This document shows positions 5,903 through 11,012 of a DNA stretch of 11,012 nucleotides, in pieces. Every line of letters begins with the position of its first letter. The stretch's first letter is position 1. The DNA is from an uncultured Collinsella sp. (GTDB taxonomy: Bacteria; Actinomycetota; Coriobacteriia; Coriobacteriales; Coriobacteriaceae). The notes beneath the pieces are model-generated. The model saw only the letters and a list, made by a program, of their open reading frames with translations, was not told where the DNA came from and made no database searches. The stretch is from NCBI GenBank assembly GCA_958453575.1, contig CAUDYH010000016.1, positions 1 through 11,012 on the forward strand, in the 5' to 3' direction. Both the position numbers and the translations under genes were made by a program.

Positions 5903-7750
5903 CTGGCTGCGGTAGAGTTCGGCGTAGAAGCCGCCTGCCGCTAGCAGCTCGTCGTGCGTGCCGCGCTCGATAATCTGGCCGTCGCGCATGACCAGAATGC
6001 AGTCGGCGTTGCGAATCGTGCTCAGGCGATGCGCCACGACAAAGCTCGTACGGCCGGCCATGAGCTCGTCGAATGCCGCCTGCACCTGCAGCTCGGTACG
6101 CGTATCGATGCTCGACGTTGCCTCGTCCAGCAGCAGAATCGCCGGATCGGTGAGCATAACGCGCGCAATGCACAGCAGCTGTTTTTGACCCTGGCTAAAC
6201 GTGCCGCCGTCCTCGCCGATGACCGTATCGTAGCCGCCTGGCAGCTGCACGATAAACTTGTGCGCATGCGCGCGCTTGGCAGCTTCGATAACCTGCTCGC
6301 GCGTGGCGTCGGGACAGCCGTAGGCGATGTTTTCCGCCACCGTGCCCTCGAACAGCCACGTGTCCTGCAACACCATGCCAAAGGCATGGCGCAGGCTTGC
6401 GCGCGTGTAGTCACGCGAAGACCTGCCATCAACCGTGATGTGGCCGGCATCGATATCGTAAAAGCGCAGCAGCAGGTTGATGAGCGTCGTCTTTCCGCAG
6501 CCCGTGGGGCCAACAAGGGCAAAGCGCATGCCGGGCTTGGCCTCGATGCAGATGTCCTGCAGCAGCTTGCGGTCGGACACGTAGCTAAAGTCCACATGCT
6601 CAAAGGCGACCTCGCCCTGCGGGGCAGCAAGTTCCACGGCATCCGCCGCATCGGGCTCCTGCTCGCGGGCATCGAGCAGCGCAAACATGCGGCGCGCCGA
6701 GGCATACGCCGTCTGGATCTGCGTAATGACGTTGGTGACCTCGTTGAACGGCTTGGTGTACTGGTTGGCATAGGACAGGAAGATCTGCACGCCGCCCACC
6801 GTAAGCGCCGCGGGCACGCCCGTGATCACGCCCACGCAGCCGATCACAGCGACCACGGCATAGATGATGTTATTGATAAAGCGCGTGCCGGGGTTGGAGA
6901 GCGAACCCATAAACTGTGCGCGCTCGCCCGCGGTGTAAAGCTCGGCATTGAGGGCATCGAAGCGCTGCTGGGCGTTGGGACCGTAGGCAAAGGCGTCGAC
7001 AAGCTTTTGCTCGCCTACGTACTCCTCGATATGACCACCGAGCTGCCCTTGAATACGCTGCTGTGCCGTAAAGCTTTTGTTGGAGAGCTTGGCGATGGCG
7101 CTAGCCGCAAAGATGGAGAGCGGCGTGACGAGCACCACTACGAGCGTCATGGTCAGGTTAATGGAGAGCATAAACGCAAGCGTGCCAACGATGGTGATAA
7201 CGCCGGTGAAAAGCTGGGTAAAGCCCTGCAGCAGACCGTCGCCCACCTGGTCGACGTCGTTGACCACGCGGCTCATAAGGTCGCCGTGGGCATGGCTGTC
7301 GATAAAGCTGAGCGGCATGCGGCTGAGCTTGTCGCTCGCCTCCACGCGCATGTCGCGCACCGTTTCGTAGGACAGGCGGTTGACGCAGTAGCCCTGCAGC
7401 CACTGGAAGGCCGCGGCTCCCACCACGACGAGCGCGAGTTTGGTGACAAGCGGCAGCAGCGCGTCGAAGTCCACCTGCCCGACGGCAACGATCAGGTCGA
7501 TGCCCTCGCCGATGAGAATAGGTGTGTAGAGCTGCAGAATCACCGAGACGGCGGCACTCACAAACGACGCCGCAAACGAAATACGGTGCGGACGGACGTA
7601 GCCCATCAGGCGGCGGGTCACCGCGCCCACGGGATAGCGCTCGGGGTCGCCGGGCTGGCGCGGGCCGTCCCCCAGGTCGTTGAGGCTATCGTTGCCAGAC
7701 ACGTTGGCGGTCATCGTGGCGACCGAGCCGGAAGAAGTGTACGGGTTCAT
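5891..7750 (-). CDS. Heterodimeric ABC exporter subunit, catalytically competent half (multidrug/lipid-type)
   Basis: This 619-residue half-transporter has an N-terminal six-helix membrane domain (about 55-350) fused to an ATPase domain. Motifs seen are Walker A GPTGCGKTT (about 414), a signature FSQGQ (about 517) in place of LSGGQ, Walker B ILLLDEATSSID with the catalytic Glu (about 535-545), and the H-loop AHRLST with its His (about 572). The altered signature together with intact Walker B and His is what TM288/BmrD-type partners show, and the next gene upstream supplies the complementary features. The start ATG immediately follows the TAA of that gene, and GGAGG within the end of that gene serves as its ribosome site. 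A hydrophilic extension of about 45 residues, rich in Ser, Asn, Asp and Gly, precedes the membrane domain. The substrate cannot be told from sequence; drugs, lipids or peptides are all possible. Confidence 0.93.
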   Translation of the reverse strand: MNPYTSSGSVATMTANVSGNDSLNDLGDGPRQPGDPERYPVGAVTRRLMGYVRPHRISFAASFVSAAVSVILQLYTPILIGEGIDLIVAVGQVDFDALLPLVTKLALVVVGAAAFQWLQGYCVNRLSYETVRDMRVEASDKLSRMPLSFIDSHAHGDLMSRVVNDVDQVGDGLLQGFTQLFTGVITIVGTLAFMLSINLTMTLVVVLVTPLSIFAASAIAKLSNKSFTAQQRIQGQLGGHIEEYVGEQKLVDAFAYGPNAQQRFDALNAELYTAGERAQFMGSLSNPGTRFINNIIYAVVAVIGCVGVITGVPAALTVGGVQIFLSYANQYTKPFNEVTNVITQIQTAYASARRMFALLDAREQEPDAADAVELAAPQGEVAFEHVDFSYVSDRKLLQDICIEAKPGMRFALVGPTGCGKTTLINLLLRFYDIDAGHITVDGRSSRDYTRASLRHAFGMVLQDTWLFEGTVAENIAYGCPDATREQVIEAAKRAHAHKFIVQLPGGYDTVIGEDGGTFSQGQKQLLCIARVMLTDPAILLLDEATSSIDTRTELQVQAAFDELMAGRTSFVVAHRLSTIRNADCILVMRDGQIIERGTHDELLAAGGFYAELYRSQFAQ

Positions 7751-9613
7751 TTAGCAGCCCTCCTTTGCGCAAGTGGATGCCAGGGCGCACGCGGCGCCTG
7801 GGGTGGACGTGGACGTCGCGCTCCCCTGCTGACCCTCGAGCTCCTCACGACGAAGCTGCGACTGGCAAATCTCGCGATAGAGCCGGCAGGTCGCGTACAG
7901 CTCATCGTGCGTGCCCAGGCCCGCGACCGAACCGTGGTCGAGCACGCAGATCATGTCGGCATCGCGCACGGTCGAGACGCGCTGGCTCACGATGACGGTC
8001 GTCAGCGGCAGCCCGCCCTCGGCGGCACCGCGCACGCTGCGCTCGCGGATGGCATGGCGAAGCGCCGCGTCGGTCTTAAAGTCGAGCGCCGAGGCGGAGT
8101 CATCCATGATTAGGACCTGTGGAGAGCCCACCAGGGCACGTGCGATGGTCAGGCGCTGGCGCTGGCCACCGCTAAAGTTCTTGCCGCCCGCCTCGACCGG
8201 GGCATCGAGCCCCTGCGGCTTGTTGCGCACGAACTCGCTCGCCTGCGCCATGTCGAGCGCCGCCCAGAGCTCCTCGTCGGTTGCCGCCTCGTCGCGCCAG
8301 GTCAGGTTACTGCGGATGGTGCCGCTCACCAGCGACGCGCGCTGCGGGACGGTTGCGACCACATGGCGCAGCTGGTCGAGCGGCCATGCGCGCACGTCGG
8401 CGCCCATCACGCTCACGCTGCCGGTGCCCGCATCGTACAGGCGTGGGATAAGCGAGACGAGTGTGGACTTGCCGCTGCCCGTGCCGCCGATGATGCCGAG
8501 TGTCTTGCCCAGCGGCAGCTCCAGCGTCACATCGTTGACGGCGTTGGCAGCGCCGGCGCCAAACGAGAAGCTCGCATGGCTCAAGCTCAGCGCAGGAACG
8601 GGAGCGACATTGCCCGTCGCGCCCGGCTTGGGCAGCGCGACCGGCTGGTTGCCCTCGTCGGTGATGCTCGGCTCGCAATTGAGCACCTCGTTGATACGCG
8701 AAGCGCTCGCGCTTGCCTTGGTAAAGACCACAACCAGGTTGGCGACGTACACGATGGAGGTCAGGGTCTGCGTCATGTAGTTCACAAACGCCATGACCTG
8801 GCCCTGCGTGAGCTCGCCCACGTTGACCTGGATGCCGCCCACCCACAGGATGGCGCACACGCCCAGGTTCATCACCAAAAATGTGACGGGGTTAAGGATC
8901 GACGAGAGCTTGCCCACCGCGATGGCGGTATGGGCCTGGTCATCGGCGGCTTGGGCAAAACGCTCGCGCTCGTGGTCCTCACGCACAAAGGCGCGAACAA
9001 CGCGAGCGCCCGAAAGGTCCTCGCGGCAGATAAGCGCGATGCGGTCGAGCTTTGCCTGCAGCTGCTTGTAGTACGGAATGCAGCGTGCCATGACAAACCA
9101 GAACACCAGGCCGATAACGGGCGTGCAAATCAAAAAGATGATGCCGAGCTTAAGGTCGATGGCAAGGGCCGCGACCATGGAGCCCACCGCCAGGAAGGGC
9201 CAGCGGATGAGCATGCGCACGCCCAGCGCCACGGCGAGCTGCACCTGGTTGACGTCGTTGGTAATGCGCGTGATGAGCGACGGCGTGCCAAAGCGGTCGA
9301 GTTCGGCATAGCTCAGCTTGTTGATGTGCTGATAGAGCGCACCGCGAATGTCGGTGCCCATGCCCTGCGAGGTGAGCGCCGCCATCTTTTGGCAGACGAG
9401 CGTAAACGAGATGCCGATCACGGCCATGGCGGCAAGCACCATGCCGTAGTGGACGACGGCGTCCACGTCGTGCGAGCCAATGCCCTTATCGATCATCTGG
9501 GCAATCACCAGCGGCGTCAGCAGGTCAAAGATCACTTCGATCAACTTGCACGCAGGGCCGATCACCATATATCGGCGAAACTTACCACCAAAACGCCTGA
9601 GCAACTCAATCAT
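7751..9613 (-). CDS. Heterodimeric ABC exporter subunit, degenerate-site half (multidrug/lipid-type)
   Basis: This 620-residue half-transporter starts at the ATG at 9611-9613, with AGGGAG nine bases upstream. A GTG 19 codons earlier has no ribosome site and lies upstream of the predicted transcript start, and MIELLRRFGGKFRRY is a typical family N-terminus. A six-helix membrane domain (about 15-310) is followed by an ATPase domain with Walker A GGTGSGKST (about 374), canonical signature NFSGGQ (about 478), Walker B VLIMDDSASALD in which the catalytic Glu is Asp, and SQRVST in which the H-loop His is Gln (about 543). These are the degenerate-site changes known from TM287/BmrC-type subunits. The partner's FSQGQ completes the degenerate site, while this subunit's FSGGQ completes the active one. 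The C-terminus carries a low-complexity Ser/Thr/Ala tail ending CALASTCAKEGC, whose codons also contain the partner's ribosome site. Confidence 0.93.
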   Translation of the reverse strand: MIELLRRFGGKFRRYMVIGPACKLIEVIFDLLTPLVIAQMIDKGIGSHDVDAVVHYGMVLAAMAVIGISFTLVCQKMAALTSQGMGTDIRGALYQHINKLSYAELDRFGTPSLITRITNDVNQVQLAVALGVRMLIRWPFLAVGSMVAALAIDLKLGIIFLICTPVIGLVFWFVMARCIPYYKQLQAKLDRIALICREDLSGARVVRAFVREDHERERFAQAADDQAHTAIAVGKLSSILNPVTFLVMNLGVCAILWVGGIQVNVGELTQGQVMAFVNYMTQTLTSIVYVANLVVVFTKASASASRINEVLNCEPSITDEGNQPVALPKPGATGNVAPVPALSLSHASFSFGAGAANAVNDVTLELPLGKTLGIIGGTGSGKSTLVSLIPRLYDAGTGSVSVMGADVRAWPLDQLRHVVATVPQRASLVSGTIRSNLTWRDEAATDEELWAALDMAQASEFVRNKPQGLDAPVEAGGKNFSGGQRQRLTIARALVGSPQVLIMDDSASALDFKTDAALRHAIRERSVRGAAEGGLPLTTVIVSQRVSTVRDADMICVLDHGSVAGLGTHDELYATCRLYREICQSQLRREELEGQQGSATSTSTPGAACALASTCAKEGC

Positions 9614-9657
9614 GTATAGGCGCTCCCTATCATCATCCACATTCAATTCGAACCATG

Positions 9658-9687
9658 ATAGTACCGCCACCCCAAAAGAAGCGTAAA
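9658..9687 (-). promoter_or_regulatory. Possible promoter of the ABC exporter operon
   Basis: On the minus strand TTTACG (9682-9687) and TACTAT (9658-9663) are separated by 18 bases, and each box matches four of six consensus bases. Transcription would start near 9651, about 38 nt before the ATG at 9613. This agrees with rejecting the GTG at 9668-9670 as the start codon. Confidence 0.3.
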
Positions 9688-9823
9688 CAACTCGTCATTT
9701 CTAACGGGATTCAGTTTTCAGAGGAGCATACGCGCACACCCAGCCAGTGGCGGGCCAATCGCTTGGCATACTTACATTAGTGCTACCAAGTTGAGCCGCC
9801 GACCCTTGAAATGAGGTGCCGAG

Positions 9824-10816
9824 ATGAACGACATTCTCGCGAGAAGAGCAAGACGAACAACCTTGGGCATCGCCCTTTCCGCGGCACTTATCGCGGGAAT
9901 CGCCCCTGCAACGGCGATCGCGGCGGAAACCAGCGCCCCCACCGGTGCAGTTGCCTTGCAGACGGAAGATGCGGCCGCCGCAAAAGAAAAAGCGTATGCA
10001 GCCATGCAGGAAGCGCTCAAAAACCTCGAGGCCGCAAAAAACGCCGCAAGTCCCGAGAAAATTGCGGAAATCGATGATGACATTGCCGCTTTTCAAGAGA
10101 TCTACGACATGGTGGTGGCGGAAGCCGCCAAACGGAGGGAGCCCCTTCCCGCTATGCAAGCGGACGTCGATGCAGCCCAAGCCAAATACGATGAGGCCCA
10201 CAACCGGACAAGCGGCCTTCAGGCAGAATTAAATAAGGCAATCGACGACGGAGCTTCTAACGAAACTATTAAGCAGTTGCGAGGTGAGATCATGTCGGCA
10301 GAAAGGCGAGAAAAATCTTGTGAAGATGATCTTCACCGCTGCCAACGCCGGCTCGAAAGCCAGGAAAAACGGGTTCAGTATTTCGAAAGTGAGGCAAAGG
10401 AAGCTAAAGCCCACATCGACGAGGACATAGCCAAGCGAAATGCGCTCCTTAGCGATTTGGAAAAGGCGCAAGCGGCCTATGACGACGCCTGCAAGGCATA
10501 CGAAGAGGCAAAGGCCGCGGCAGACAAGGCCACCTCGCCCGAGATAGCGAAACCGACCGAGACAGTGCCTCCCTCCGGCTCAGCGCAACCCGCCGAGGCG
10601 ACACCGCCCGTTGGCTCACCTGCAACCGGCAAAGACGCCCTACCAAGCTCCACCAAGCAAGCGAACACAAGCAGCGGCAAGCAAGCAGATACGACCGCCG
10701 GCAAGCTCGCAAACACGGGCGACACAGCACCGAGCGCAATCGCACTCGTAGCAGTCGCCGCCGCAGGCCTCGGAATAACCGCCACTGCCACACGCCGCAT
10801 CAAGAACTCAAAATAG
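9824..10816 (+). CDS. Secreted coiled-coil protein with C-terminal LANTG sortase signal
   Basis: The protein has 330 residues. The ATG at 9824-9826 is preceded by GAGGTG at five bases. Residues 1-34 form a Sec signal peptide (Arg-rich start, hydrophobic core, AIAA|E). From about 50 to 240 the sequence is Ala/Glu/Lys/Gln-rich with heptad-like spacing and no glycines or prolines over long stretches, so an extended alpha-helical coiled coil is predicted. A Pro/Thr/Ser linker (about 245-294) would cross the cell wall. LANTG (295-299), a hydrophobic stretch (304-323) and the tail RRIKNSK make a complete sorting signal for covalent wall attachment by a sortase, with Ala in place of the usual Pro. 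No sortase gene is in the window. I do not recognise a specific family. The coiled coil suggests a stalk, adhesin or wall-spacing role. It is divergent from the ABC exporter operon, and no clear promoter was identified. Confidence 0.87.
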   Translation: MNDILARRARRTTLGIALSAALIAGIAPATAIAAETSAPTGAVALQTEDAAAAKEKAYAAMQEALKNLEAAKNAASPEKIAEIDDDIAAFQEIYDMVVAEAAKRREPLPAMQADVDAAQAKYDEAHNRTSGLQAELNKAIDDGASNETIKQLRGEIMSAERREKSCEDDLHRCQRRLESQEKRVQYFESEAKEAKAHIDEDIAKRNALLSDLEKAQAAYDDACKAYEEAKAAADKATSPEIAKPTETVPPSGSAQPAEATPPVGSPATGKDALPSSTKQANTSSGKQADTTAGKLANTGDTAPSAIALVAVAAAGLGITATATRRIKNSK

Positions 10817-10860
10817 CTGCCAGCGGTTATTGTCTTCGCCAATCCACAAGCCCAGAGACA

Positions 10861-10900
10861 AAAGAGGTCCGTTTCCCCACCTAGGGAAACGGACCTCTTT
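10861..10900. terminator. Strong, probably bidirectional terminator
   Basis: AAAGAGGTCCGTTTCCC (10861-10877) and its exact complement (10884-10900) form a perfect 17-bp stem with a 6-nt loop. The stem ends in CTCTTT on the plus strand and CTCTTTTG on the minus strand. It lies 44 nt after the coiled-coil gene and 40 nt after the stop of the convergent minus-strand frame. Confidence 0.88.
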
Positions 10901-10940
10901 AACTGCAAAAATTCAAACAACAGCACCGCCGCCTCTTAAA

Positions 10941-11012
10941 CTACGTAGCCATCAATGCCCAGACAACGCCAGCGAGCAGCAAAAGGCACGGGATTAAATT
11001 ATTCAGATAAAT
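10941..11012 (-). CDS. C-terminal end of a convergent, probable membrane protein (partial)
   Basis: The minus-strand frame is open from the window edge to the TAG at 10941-10943 and reads IYLNNLIPCLLLLAGVVWAL followed by MAT and stop. The stretch LIPCLLLLAGVVWALMA looks like a C-terminal membrane helix. The stop sits at the expected distance from the bidirectional hairpin at 10861-10900. Only 23 codons plus the stop are visible, so the product cannot be named and chance openness is not excluded. Confidence 0.4.
   Translation of the reverse strand: MYLNNLIPCLLLLAGVVWALMAT

Noticed and set aside
5954..8113. Long open plus-strand frame (719 codons) opposite the ABC exporter genes
   Set aside because: It lies antisense to two well-supported ABC subunits. 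Its translation is His/Arg/Ala-rich without domains, as expected of a GC-rich antisense shadow.
8363..9619. Open plus-strand frame of 418 codons
   Set aside because: It is antisense to the degenerate-site ABC subunit. The composition is His/Asp/Arg-rich and no motif or ribosome site supports it.
9614..9670. GTG start 19 codons upstream for the degenerate-site ABC subunit
   Set aside because: There is no ribosome site before the GTG, the ATG at 9613 has AGGGAG nine bases upstream, and family proteins normally begin at a position equivalent to that ATG.

Overview
The window is a GC-rich stretch of a bacterial chromosome. It most likely comes from a gut actinobacterium of the Coriobacteriia, with Collinsella the best guess. 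This rests on composition, on a LANTG-type sortase signal next to a Sec/SipW export operon, and on overall gene style; it is an inference, because no rRNA or other marker gene is present. Almost everything reads on the minus strand. The only plus-strand gene is at 9824-10816.

Minus-strand unit 1 (about 4450 down to beyond position 1) looks like a surface-fibre or biofilm-matrix export operon. In transcription order it holds an ER-type signal peptidase I (SipW), a TasA/camelysin-like protein with a SipW-type signal peptide and a Pro/Asp-rich linker, a second smaller SipW-type secreted protein, and a very large exported surface protein with GLUG-like and InlB/Listeria-Bacteroides-like repeats that runs off the left edge. 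A predicted promoter with an operator-like inverted repeat lies ahead of sipW. A strong 15-bp hairpin with a U-run sits between the putative major subunit and the downstream genes, and probably sets their stoichiometry.

The 4294-5015 gap is an unusually long intergenic region. It contains the sipW promoter, a run of ten C, a block of about 3.5 imperfect 62-nt palindromic repeats, and the terminator of the next gene. Minus-strand unit 2 (5016-5567) is a single flavodoxin-family gene with a predicted promoter that overlaps a perfect 10-bp palindrome. Upstream of it is a second unusual block, four GTTTCAC-type direct repeats spaced 22-24 nt apart.

Minus-strand unit 3 (5891-9613) is a two-gene operon for a heterodimeric ABC exporter. 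One subunit keeps the catalytic Walker B Glu and H-loop His but has a changed signature motif. The other keeps a canonical signature but has a degenerate Walker B and H-loop. Together they give one active and one degenerate ATP site.

The divergent plus-strand gene encodes a secreted coiled-coil protein with a C-terminal LANTG sortase signal. It is followed by a 17-bp perfect hairpin terminator that probably also serves a convergent membrane-protein gene, of which only the last 23 codons and the stop are in the window.
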